A stretch of DNA of 14,404 bases from AC-69 sp044869895. Its GTDB lineage: Bacteria; Actinomycetota; UBA4738; HRBIN12. Numbering within the stretch: position 1 is the stretch's first letter; each line of letters begins with the position of its first letter. Under the pieces are notes generated by a model. The model saw only the letters and a list, made by a program, of their open reading frames with translations, was not told the origin of the DNA and ran no database searches. Both the position numbers and the translations under genes were made by a program. Below are positions 7,829-13,703 of this stretch, one piece after another. The stretch is taken from contig JBIOXZ010000197.1 of assembly GCA_044869895.1 (NCBI GenBank), forward strand, positions 1 to 14,404, given 5' to 3'.

Positions 7829-8376
7829 CCTTCCGGGGTCGGAGTCCGAGCCGCCCAGGCCAGGCTGAGCGCGCATCCCAGCGCGACGATGACTCCTCCG
7901 GCGATGACGAGAACGATCCCGGGGCGCAGCGAGACGCGGAACCGCCGGCTGAATGTCGATTCGATCCGGGCCCTGACCTCCCCGTAGGGCAGCCCGAGCT
8001 CCGTTGCCAGGGCCCTGGCGATGCGGTCACGCTGGCTCGGCGAGCTGAAGCGCGCGTTCGCCCGGATGGCCGCCGAACCGGCCAGAGCGGTCGCGATCAG
8101 TCCCAGCGCCAGGATGGCCACGGCCACGGCGTGTCGGGCGCGAGGCGGCCGAACAAGGCGCATCAGGATCATCCCGAACAGCACAGCGAGACCGATCGCC
8201 AGGGTGATCGTTCCCTCCCACATGTCCACGCCTCGGGTCGGAGTGCTGAAGGGTTGCACGGTGGCCCAGTCCATCAGCGAGCCGAGCGAGACCAGCAGCC
8301 CACCCAGCGTGAGCGCGAGGAAGCCGCCCAGCCGAATCATCGGGGGGCGCGCCGTCGAGACGATCTCTCTCCCCAT
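7825..8376 (-). CDS. Four-helix integral membrane protein of unknown function
   Basis: With the ATG at 8376 it has 183 residues. Four hydrophobic segments are visible: about 15-35, 56-75, 82-104 and 152-176. The loop after helix 1 contains LMDWATVQPF and then a Gly/Trp-containing turn into helix 2, a layout common in uncharacterised small actinobacterial membrane proteins. Between helices 3 and 4 there is a ~45-residue polar, Arg-rich segment. The frame is open to an ATG at 8436, but that extension is Pro/Ala-rich, has no ribosome binding site and would cover the promoter of the opposite gene. A CACACT box 10 nt upstream of the ATG at 8376 may be its -10. I do not recognise a named family. 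It overlaps the mdh stop by 4 nt. Confidence 0.72.
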   Translation of the reverse strand: MGREIVSTARPPMIRLGGFLALTLGGLLVSLGSLMDWATVQPFSTPTRGVDMWEGTITLAIGLAVLFGMILMRLVRPPRARHAVAVAILALGLIATALAGSAAIRANARFSSPSQRDRIARALATELGLPYGEVRARIESTFSRRFRVSLRPGIVLVIAGGVIVALGCALSLAWAARTPTPEG

Positions 8377-8426
8377 GGTGGGCGCCAGTGTGGCATCCGG
8401 TCCGGGCGCCGGGAAGCAGGCGCGCG

Positions 8427-8432
8427 TAGGAT
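8427..8432 (+). promoter_or_regulatory. -10 box (TAGGAT) of the small Cys-rich gene, leaderless
   Basis: TAGGAT lies 6 nt before the GTG at 8439, the same hexamer and nearly the same spacing as in front of folD. There is no Shine-Dalgarno sequence. It supports the short gene being expressed, from a leaderless mRNA. Confidence 0.5.
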
Positions 8433-8438
8433 GCATCT

Positions 8439-8609
8439 GTGGCGAGGTTCTTCCAGCTGGTCGCCGAGCACACCCGCAACTTCTTCACCAACTGGCGGGA
8501 GTACGACGGGCCGGTTGGAACGAAGCTCGCGCTGACGATTCGCAACCGGGCCCGGGCCACCTTCTCAACGGCCCAGTGTTGCGGGCATCCCGGCGAACCG
8601 GGTTGCTGA
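8439..8609 (+). CDS. Small 56-residue protein with C-terminal CCGHPGEPGC motif
   Basis: This short gene runs from a GTG at 8439 to a TGA at 8607. The N-terminal half (MARFFQLVAEHTRNFFTNW) is an amphipathic, aromatic-rich helix candidate. The middle has EYDGPVGTKLALTIRNRAR, and the protein ends in CCGHPGEPGC, three Cys and one His that could bind a metal or a cluster or be a modification site. Evidence that it is real: a TAGGAT box 6 nt upstream, a perfect hairpin just after the stop, low-complexity-free coding sequence, and placement in a gap not used by the neighbours. It diverges from the membrane protein gene and converges with the DUF1918 gene. I cannot assign a family or function. Confidence 0.65.
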   Translation: MARFFQLVAEHTRNFFTNWREYDGPVGTKLALTIRNRARATFSTAQCCGHPGEPGC

Positions 8610-8623
8610 CAGGTCCAGGACGA

Positions 8624-8642
8624 GGGCCCCGGTTCGGGGCCC
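8624..8642. terminator. Perfect GC hairpin between convergent genes
   Basis: GGGCCCCG at 8624-8631 and its exact complement CGGGGCCC at 8635-8642 flank a 3-nt loop. It sits 15 nt after the stop of the small Cys-rich gene and 30 nt from the convergent DUF1918 stop, the expected place for a bidirectional terminator. There is no T-tract, which is usual for high-GC actinobacteria. Confidence 0.55.
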
Positions 8643-8672
8643 GAGCACCGCGGCGGCAGGGGCTGATGCTCG

Positions 8673-8963
8673 CTACCGCTTGGCCCGGCTCTTCTTTCCC
8701 GTGGTGGCCTTGGTCGTGCGCTCCTTCGCCGTTGTGGTCTTGGACTTGGCCCCGCTCGGCTTGCTCTTTGACACCCCCGCCGCGGCGACGATCTTGGCGG
8801 CCCCGCCGCTCGGGCTGAACACCGATTCGTGGCCATCGCTCCACCGGACCCGGTATCGGATCGCCACCGCTCCCTGGATGACCTCCAGGATCTCTCCTTC
8901 GCGGGTCGGCTGGCCCACGGCCTCGGACTCGACCTCGATCCACTCTCCAGGCTTCCCGGTCAT
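8673..8963 (-). CDS. DUF1918 domain protein with basic, histone-H1-like tail
   Basis: It has 96 residues. Residues 4-57 match the DUF1918 pattern: PGEWIEVESEAVGQPTREGE, then ILEV and RVRWSDGHESVFSPSGG. This is a small beta-rich domain of unknown function found mainly in actinobacteria. Residues 64-96 are an added tail of Lys, Arg, Ser, Thr and Ala with 12 basic residues out of 33 and no hydrophobic core, resembling bacterial histone-H1-like tails, so nucleic-acid binding is an inference. The ATG at 8963 is preferred to one at 8993 because GGAGG lies 7 nt upstream and the domain begins right after it. It follows the second isocitrate dehydrogenase gene by 58 nt on the same strand. Confidence 0.82.
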   Translation of the reverse strand: MTGKPGEWIEVESEAVGQPTREGEILEVIQGAVAIRYRVRWSDGHESVFSPSGGAAKIVAAAGVSKSKPSGAKSKTTTAKERTTKATTGKKSRAKR

Positions 8964-9018
8964 CGGCGAACCTCCATCCTCGCGTCGTCCCATCCATCCT
9001 CACGCGCTCGACGACCCG

Positions 9019-9024
9019 AGCCTA
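9019..9024 (-). promoter_or_regulatory. Possible -10 box (TAGGCT) overlapping a stop codon
   Basis: Read on the minus strand, TAGGCT (TANNNT) begins with the TAG stop of the upstream dehydrogenase gene. Transcription from it would give the DUF1918 gene a ~50-nt leader with the GGAGG. No -35 is evident. It mirrors the TAGACT over the metF stop; both are weak calls. Confidence 0.28.
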
Positions 9025-10098
9025 CCCCGGAGTCTCCTCCGGTCGCACGGCGTCCGCCACGGCCTGGGCCACGTCGGCCGTCGAGGCCGTCCCCCCGAGA
9101 TCGGGGGTCCGCACTGTTCCGTCCGACAACACGCGGTCCACCGCCGCCTCCACCGACCGTGCGGCGGTGCCCTCCCCCAGGTGCCGGAGCATCATCGCTC
9201 CCGACAGAATCATGGCCACCGGATTCGCCCGCCCCGTCCCCGCGATGTCCGGGGCGCTCCCGTGGACCGGCTCGAAGACCGCGTACTCCCAGCCGAGGTT
9301 GGCCCCCGGCGCCAGGCCGAGGCCGCCGACCAGCCCGGCAACCAAGTCGGAGAGGATGTCGCCGTACAGGTTCGGCAGGAGCAGCAGATCGAAGTCCCCG
9401 GGTGAGCGGGTGAGCCGCATGGACAGGTGATCGATCTGCATCTCACCCGCATCGACGTCCCTGTTCTCCGCGGCCTCCTCCCGGAAGATCCGCAGGAACA
9501 GCCCGTCGGAGAACAGCATGATGTTCGCTTTGTGGCCGAGCGTGATGGACGCTCGTCCGTGCGTCCGGGCGAACTCGAACGCGAAGCGCACGATCCGCTT
9601 GGCCCCGGTCACCGAGATGGGCTTCGCCGTCACACCGGCGTCCTTTCGGATCTCGTGGCCGAGCTCCTCCAGCTTCCGCCGGAGCTCCTCGGTCTCGGGC
9701 GCTCCCCGCTCGAACTCGATCCCGGCGTACAGGTCCTCGGTGTTCTCCCTGATGACGACGAGGTCGACGTCCGGATGGCGAGTGGGGACGCCGGGAAGCG
9801 AGCGCGACGGCCGCACCGCGGCGAACAGGTCGAGCCTGTGCCGGAGCGCGACGTTCACGCTTCGAAACCCCGTCCCCACCGGGGTGGTGATCGGTCCCTT
9901 GAGCGCCACTCGCGTGCGCCGGATGGAGTCCAGGATCCGGTCGGGGAGTGGGGTGCCATCGAGCGCCAGGGCCGCGGCACCCGCTTCCTCCACCACCCAT
10001 TCCAATCCGACCCCGGTGGCGTCCATGACCCGCCGGGTGGCCTCGGAGACCTCCGGGCCGATGCCGTCGCCCGGGATCAGGGTCACGACGTGCGCCAC
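9022..10098 (-). CDS. Second isocitrate dehydrogenase-like enzyme, NAD-type signature
   Basis: A 358-residue paralogue of the enzyme at 5818-6903, alignable along almost its whole length. It keeps the substrate residues of isocitrate dehydrogenases: FRSVNVALR (78-86), RENTEDLYAGIEF (118-129) with Tyr124, HKANIMLF with Lys190, and metal-binding Asp223, Asp247 and Asp251. The coenzyme loop differs: HGSAPDIAG has Asp284-Ile285, the pair found in NAD-dependent members, where the first copy has Lys-Tyr. It also lacks the extra C-terminal residues of the first copy. Likely an NAD-dependent isocitrate dehydrogenase; homoisocitrate or another 3-hydroxyacid substrate is possible, while isopropylmalate is less likely from the Ser-x-Asn motif. 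The GTG start is 6 nt from a TAATGT box. Family certain, exact substrate likely. Confidence 0.87.
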   Translation of the reverse strand: MAHVVTLIPGDGIGPEVSEATRRVMDATGVGLEWVVEEAGAAALALDGTPLPDRILDSIRRTRVALKGPITTPVGTGFRSVNVALRHRLDLFAAVRPSRSLPGVPTRHPDVDLVVIRENTEDLYAGIEFERGAPETEELRRKLEELGHEIRKDAGVTAKPISVTGAKRIVRFAFEFARTHGRASITLGHKANIMLFSDGLFLRIFREEAAENRDVDAGEMQIDHLSMRLTRSPGDFDLLLLPNLYGDILSDLVAGLVGGLGLAPGANLGWEYAVFEPVHGSAPDIAGTGRANPVAMILSGAMMLRHLGEGTAARSVEAAVDRVLSDGTVRTPDLGGTASTADVAQAVADAVRPEETPG

Positions 10099-10104
10099 GG
10101 CCGC

Positions 10105-10110
10105 ACATTA
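10105..10110 (-). promoter_or_regulatory. -10 box (TAATGT) of the second isocitrate dehydrogenase, leaderless
   Basis: On the minus strand TAATGT lies 6 nt before the GTG at 10098, with no Shine-Dalgarno sequence in between. The arrangement equals that of purN, folD and the gene at 8439. No clear -35 is present. Confidence 0.5.
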
Positions 10111-10135
10111 CCGGACCATCCGGGCGGGCCCGGCC

Positions 10136-10330
10136 GTGTACGACATCCAGCGGAAGAGGGGAAGCGGAGAGTGGACGGCGTGGAAGACCGGGATCACGTC
10201 GAAGTCCGTGACGTTCAGGCCGAATGCATCGGGAACGTGGTCGTTTCGATCGCGTCTGCGCAAGACGTCGAACGGCGCGAAGAGCGGCTGGTCACCGGCG
10301 CGATCGATCTCCGTCGCCTCGGGGTACTAG
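10136..10330 (+). pseudogene. 3' remnant of a fibronectin-type-III surface protein gene
   Basis: The plus-strand frame ending at the TAG at 10328-10330 encodes about 64 residues, beginning VYDIQRKRGSGEWTAWKTG and ending SGWSPARSISVASGY. The spacing of Tyr, Trp, Trp, the FRSRLRK strand and the SGWSP turn before the last strand resembles the C-terminal strands of fibronectin-III domains in secreted actinobacterial proteins. Upstream of 10136 the frame continues only as antisense of the dehydrogenase gene, so the signal peptide and the rest of the protein are missing; there is also no promoter or ribosome binding site. I infer that a deletion or rearrangement left the 3' end of a larger surface-protein gene. 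No in-frame stop has accumulated, so the event may be recent. The domain assignment is by eye. Confidence 0.5.
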
Positions 10331-10336
10331 CAAGAC

Positions 10337-10807
10337 CTAGATGCTGAGCAGGACCCACGCCGAGATCGCCGTGCCGGCTATCGCGGTCCCATAGCATGCG
10401 ACTGCGATGAACCGCTTCCAGCGCAGGATCCCGAACTGATGATAGATGGCAAACCGGAACCGGTGGGCCCAGTGGTAGAGGGGGAGTGCGATCAGCCCCC
10501 AGAGGTAGAGCTTCACGAGAGGGAGTTGGACGAGATGCTGAACCCGCTCGTAGGAGAGGGCTCGGGTCGGTAGCCATCCCGCGGCGAAGGCGATGCCGAG
10601 GACCGCCACGTGAATAGGGACGAGGAATGCTGCAACGAACCCTCCGGCGGAGAACAGTCCCCAGAAGACGGGTTCGGGACGGAGCAGCCGTCGCAGCCTG
10701 TGGTCGCGGCGGGGCCCGGCATCCCGCGCCCGTCGTTTCACCTCCCTGGCGTCGGACTCGTCGAGGATGTCCCCAAGAGACATGTCGTCCGTCCGCAGCT
10801 CGTCCAC
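10337..10807 (-). CDS. frdD: Fumarate reductase membrane anchor subunit D
   Basis: Second membrane anchor of quinol:fumarate reductase. EPVFWGLFSAGG (45-56) and ALSYERV (83-89) match E. coli FrdD almost word for word. Three hydrophobic segments lie at about 51-76, 94-112 and 132-155. His115-Arg116 in YHWAHRFRF align with the quinone-site His80-Arg81 of E. coli FrdD. With the GTG at 10807, two bases after the frdC stop, it has 156 residues; an ATG at 10783 would give 148. Either way the ~40-residue N-terminus before EPVFW is longer than in E. coli (about 11) and very rich in Asp and then Arg. Last gene of the operon. Confidence 0.9.
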   Translation of the reverse strand: MDELRTDDMSLGDILDESDAREVKRRARDAGPRRDHRLRRLLRPEPVFWGLFSAGGFVAAFLVPIHVAVLGIAFAAGWLPTRALSYERVQHLVQLPLVKLYLWGLIALPLYHWAHRFRFAIYHQFGILRWKRFIAVACYGTAIAGTAISAWVLLSI

Positions 10808-10809
10808 GG

Positions 10810-11217
10810 CTAGAACCAGATGTGGAAGTACGCGACGATCCCGGACGCCAACACCCAGGTCCCGAAGAGCCCGGCGATCACCACACTCCTGGGCAGCACC
10901 TTCCGGCCCAGGCGAACCACTTGGATGTGGGCGGTGAGGCGAAACCACGTCGCCATGTGGTACAGCACCGCCACCAGGATGACCGCGAAGACGGCTTCCA
11001 CGGCCGGGAGCTTCAGCCACCGCAGGAACCCCTCGTAAGCCTCCCGCCCTCGCGACAGCGCGACCACGTACAGCAGCAGCAGACCCGAGAACGCCGCCGC
11101 GAACATGGAGGTGATCTCTCTGGCCGCGAACCGCCGGTAAGGGCCGGTCTGGAGCCACCAGCTCCGGGGGTACTCCGGGACGTACGTCGGGTATCGCCCC
11201 CCCTCTCGCTTGCTCAC
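10810..11217 (-). CDS. frdC: Fumarate reductase membrane anchor subunit C
   Basis: First membrane anchor of the haem-free type of complex II. It has 135 residues, close to E. coli FrdC (131). The N-terminal PEYPRSWWLQTGPYRRFAAR corresponds to the E. coli stretch containing STWWKKLPFYRFYMLRE. Glu34 aligns with FrdC Glu29, a residue important in menaquinol oxidation. Hydrophobic segments lie at about 38-55, 72-91 and 110-131. The GTG overlaps the frdB stop as GTGA, with AGGGG about 7 nt upstream, so translation is coupled. An upstream extension of the frame inside frdB was rejected because the protein matches the family from this GTG. Confidence 0.93.
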   Translation of the reverse strand: MSKREGGRYPTYVPEYPRSWWLQTGPYRRFAAREITSMFAAAFSGLLLLYVVALSRGREAYEGFLRWLKLPAVEAVFAVILVAVLYHMATWFRLTAHIQVVRLGRKVLPRSVVIAGLFGTWVLASGIVAYFHIWF

Positions 11218-11963
11218 TCTCGGCCCCTGAATGGCAACATCACCGAAATCATGGCCTCCGTGGTCGTTGCCACCTTCTCGCGCTGGATCGCTGCGGACGG
11301 GTCGACGTCCTTTGGACAGACCACCGTGCATTCCCCCACGAACGTGCAGTCCCAGATGCCCCAATCCACCCCCAGGACCTCACGGCGCTCAGCCTGGCCT
11401 TGATCGCGAGAGTCGAGGTTGTACCGGCGACCCAGGGCGATCACCGCTGGGCCCAGGAACTCGGGGTCGCGGCCATACACGGGGCAGGCCGAGTAGCACA
11501 GCATGCAGTTGATGCACATGCTGAACTGTTTGTAGGCGTCGATCTCCTCGGGCGTCTGGAGGTACTCGCCCTCCTCGACCGGCTTCTCCACCTTTCGGAT
11601 GATCCAGGGCTTGACCTCCTTCAGCTTTTCCATGAAGTCGGTCATGTCCACCACCAGGTCGCGGATCACCGGGAAGTGCCGGAGTGGCTCGACCACGACC
11701 GGCTTCGGGTAGAACTCCCGGAGGAAGGTCGAGCAGGTGAGGCGGGGCTTCCCGTTCACCATCATCCCGCAAGAGCCGCACACGCCCATCCGGCACGACC
11801 ACCGGTACGCCAGGCTCCCGTCGATGTCGTCCTTGATCTGGTTCAGGGCGTCCAGGACGACCATGTCCTCGCGGTACGGCACGCGGTACTCGTCCAGGTA
11901 GGGCTCGGCGGCGTGTTCCGGCCGGTACCGGGCCACTTTCATCGCGATCGTCTCCTCAGGCAT
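11214..11963 (-). CDS. frdB: Fumarate reductase iron-sulfur subunit
   Basis: Carries electrons between the FrdCD quinone site and the FrdA flavin. It has 249 residues (E. coli 244). The [2Fe-2S] ligands are Cys57, Cys62, Cys65 and Cys77 in YRWSCRMGVCGSCGMM and the downstream LTCSTF. [4Fe-4S] ligands are Cys150, Cys153, Cys156 and Cys216; [3Fe-4S] ligands are Cys160, Cys206 and Cys212, each two positions later than in E. coli FrdB. CTFVGECTVVCPKDVDP near the C-terminus is strongly FrdB-like. Of three nearby ATGs the one at 11963 is chosen because GGAAGG sits 7 nt upstream. It begins 20 nt after the frdA stop. Confidence 0.95.
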   Translation of the reverse strand: MPEETIAMKVARYRPEHAAEPYLDEYRVPYREDMVVLDALNQIKDDIDGSLAYRWSCRMGVCGSCGMMVNGKPRLTCSTFLREFYPKPVVVEPLRHFPVIRDLVVDMTDFMEKLKEVKPWIIRKVEKPVEEGEYLQTPEEIDAYKQFSMCINCMLCYSACPVYGRDPEFLGPAVIALGRRYNLDSRDQGQAERREVLGVDWGIWDCTFVGECTVVCPKDVDPSAAIQREKVATTTEAMISVMLPFRGRE

Positions 11964-11983
11964 ATCCATACCTTCCGACGTGG

Positions 11984-13693
11984 CTAGTACTTCCGCTCGG
12001 CCGGTGGCCACCGCGTGATCGAGACGTCGCTGTACTCGATCCGAGGCCCTTCGGGCGCGGTGAAGGCAAGGCTGTGCTTCAGGAACCGCTCGTCGTCCCG
12101 GTCCGGGTGGTCCCGGCGGGTGTGGGAACCTCGCGACTCCCGCCTCTCCATGCCGGACCGCACCACCGTCTCCGCCACGTCGAGCATGTTCTCGAGCTCC
12201 AGCGCCGCCACCAGCTCGGTGTTGAACGCCCGGTCACGGTCGTCGAGGGCAATGTCCCGGTACCGCTCCCGCAGCCCCCGCACCTCTTCCACAGCTTCCT
12301 TCAGCGATTCCTCGGTGCGGAAGACCCCTGCCCCCCGCTCCATGGCGACCTGGAGCTCCCGGCGGATCGCGGAGATCCGCTCGCGGCCTCTCTCCTTCTC
12401 CAGGTACGTTGCAACAAGCCTGGCCTGCTCGGCCTGGGCGAGCCTCTCCACAGGACGCTCGTCAGTTTGGCTGGCTCCCAGCGTGTCCTCGGCCGCCTGC
12501 CTCCCCGACCTCGCTCCGAATACCAGGCATTCGCTGAGCGAGTTCGACCCCAGGCGGTTCGCCCCGTTCATGCTGACGCATGCGGCCTCACCGGCCGCGT
12601 ACAAGCCCGGGAGGCGCGTTCGCCCCACGTGGTCGGTATCGATCCCCCCCATCATGTAGTGGACCACAGGCCGGACCGGGATGGGCTCGTGGACCGGGTC
12701 GATGCCCACGAAGTTGCGGGCGAGCTCGCGGACGAAGGGGAGCTTCTCGTCGATCAGCTTCTCGCCGAGATGGCTGACGTCGAGGTGCACGTACTGGCCG
12801 TAGGGACCGTCGAATGCCCTTCCCTTCTCGATCTCCTGCATGATGGCTCGGGACAGGATGTCGCGCGGCCCGAGCTCCATCTTCGACGGGATGTACTCCT
12901 CGAGGAACCGTTTCCCCTCCCTATTGGTCAGGTACCCTCCCTCACCCCTCGATGCCTCGGTCATGAGGATCCCGGTGCCCGGGAGCCCGGTGGGGTGATA
13001 CTGCACGAACTCCATGTCCTTCAGGGGGACCGCCGCCCGGTACGCGAGAGCCATCCCGTCGCCGGTCTTGATCGCGCCATTGGTGGTGAAGGAGAAGATT
13101 CGCCCGGCGCCGCCCGTGCACAGGATCACCGCTTTCGCCGTGATGCACCTCACCTCCGAGTCGCGAAGGTCGATGGCGGCCACCCCGGCGCACCTGCCGT
13201 CCTCGACGAGGAGCTTCGTCACGAAGAACTCGTCGTAGCGCACGATGCTGTCGTATTTGAGGGAGGTCTGGAACAACGTGTGGAGCATGTGGAAGCCGGT
13301 CTTGTCGGCGGCGAACACCGTCCGGTTCACGCTCATGCCTCCGAAGGCCCGTACGGCGATCCTCCCCTCGGGCTCTCGGCTCCACGGGCATCCCCAATGC
13401 TCGAGCTGAATGATCTCGCTCGGGCACTCGGCCACGAAGGCCTCCACGGCTTCCTGGTCGGCCAGGAAGTCGCTCCCGCGGATGGTGTCGAACGCATGGA
13501 GGTCGAAGCTGTCGTCTTCCCCCATGGCCGCCGCCGCGCCGCCTTCCGCGGAGACGGTGTGGCTCCTCATCGGGTAGACCTTCGAGACCACGGCGACGCT
13601 CAGGGCGTCCGAAATCTCGGCGGCGGCGATGGCCGCCCGAAGGCCCGCACCTCCACCTCCCACGATGACGATGTCATGAGCGAACGTCTGCAC
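11984..13693 (-). CDS. frdA: Fumarate reductase flavoprotein subunit
   Basis: Catalytic subunit interconverting fumarate and succinate. It has 569 residues. The FAD loop is GGGGAG at 12-17, and His45 in RSHTVSAEGG is the covalent FAD attachment site. Catalytic and substrate residues are His233 (HPTG), Arg249 in SRGEGG, Arg277 in MELGPRD, His345 in HYMMGG and Arg380 in GANRLGSNS. The MELGPRD and LPGTGILMTE segments follow E. coli FrdA rather than SdhA, and the following genes are unmistakably frdB, frdC and frdD. The GTG at 13693 is 10 nt from the sdhB stop, with GAGGA (overlapping that stop) 7 nt upstream, so the two genes are coupled. Since the reaction is reversible, succinate oxidation in vivo is possible. 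Confidence 0.93.
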   Translation of the reverse strand: MQTFAHDIVIVGGGGAGLRAAIAAAEISDALSVAVVSKVYPMRSHTVSAEGGAAAAMGEDDSFDLHAFDTIRGSDFLADQEAVEAFVAECPSEIIQLEHWGCPWSREPEGRIAVRAFGGMSVNRTVFAADKTGFHMLHTLFQTSLKYDSIVRYDEFFVTKLLVEDGRCAGVAAIDLRDSEVRCITAKAVILCTGGAGRIFSFTTNGAIKTGDGMALAYRAAVPLKDMEFVQYHPTGLPGTGILMTEASRGEGGYLTNREGKRFLEEYIPSKMELGPRDILSRAIMQEIEKGRAFDGPYGQYVHLDVSHLGEKLIDEKLPFVRELARNFVGIDPVHEPIPVRPVVHYMMGGIDTDHVGRTRLPGLYAAGEAACVSMNGANRLGSNSLSECLVFGARSGRQAAEDTLGASQTDERPVERLAQAEQARLVATYLEKERGRERISAIRRELQVAMERGAGVFRTEESLKEAVEEVRGLRERYRDIALDDRDRAFNTELVAALELENMLDVAETVVRSGMERRESRGSHTRRDHPDRDDERFLKHSLAFTAPEGPRIEYSDVSITRWPPAERKY

Positions 13694-13703
13694 GGTTGGG
13701 TCC

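Noticed and set aside
8377..8436. 20-residue N-terminal extension of the four-helix membrane protein
   Set aside because: No ribosome binding site, low-complexity Pro/Ala sequence, and it would overlap the -10 box of the divergent small gene.
10337..11158. Longer FrdD reading frame starting inside frdC
   Set aside because: The extra residues are translated from frdC in another frame; similarity to FrdD begins only near EPVFWGLF.
10810..11364. FrdC start upstream inside frdB
   Set aside because: The GTG at 11217 overlaps the frdB stop, has a ribosome binding site and matches the family's N-terminus; upstream residues come from frdB out of frame.
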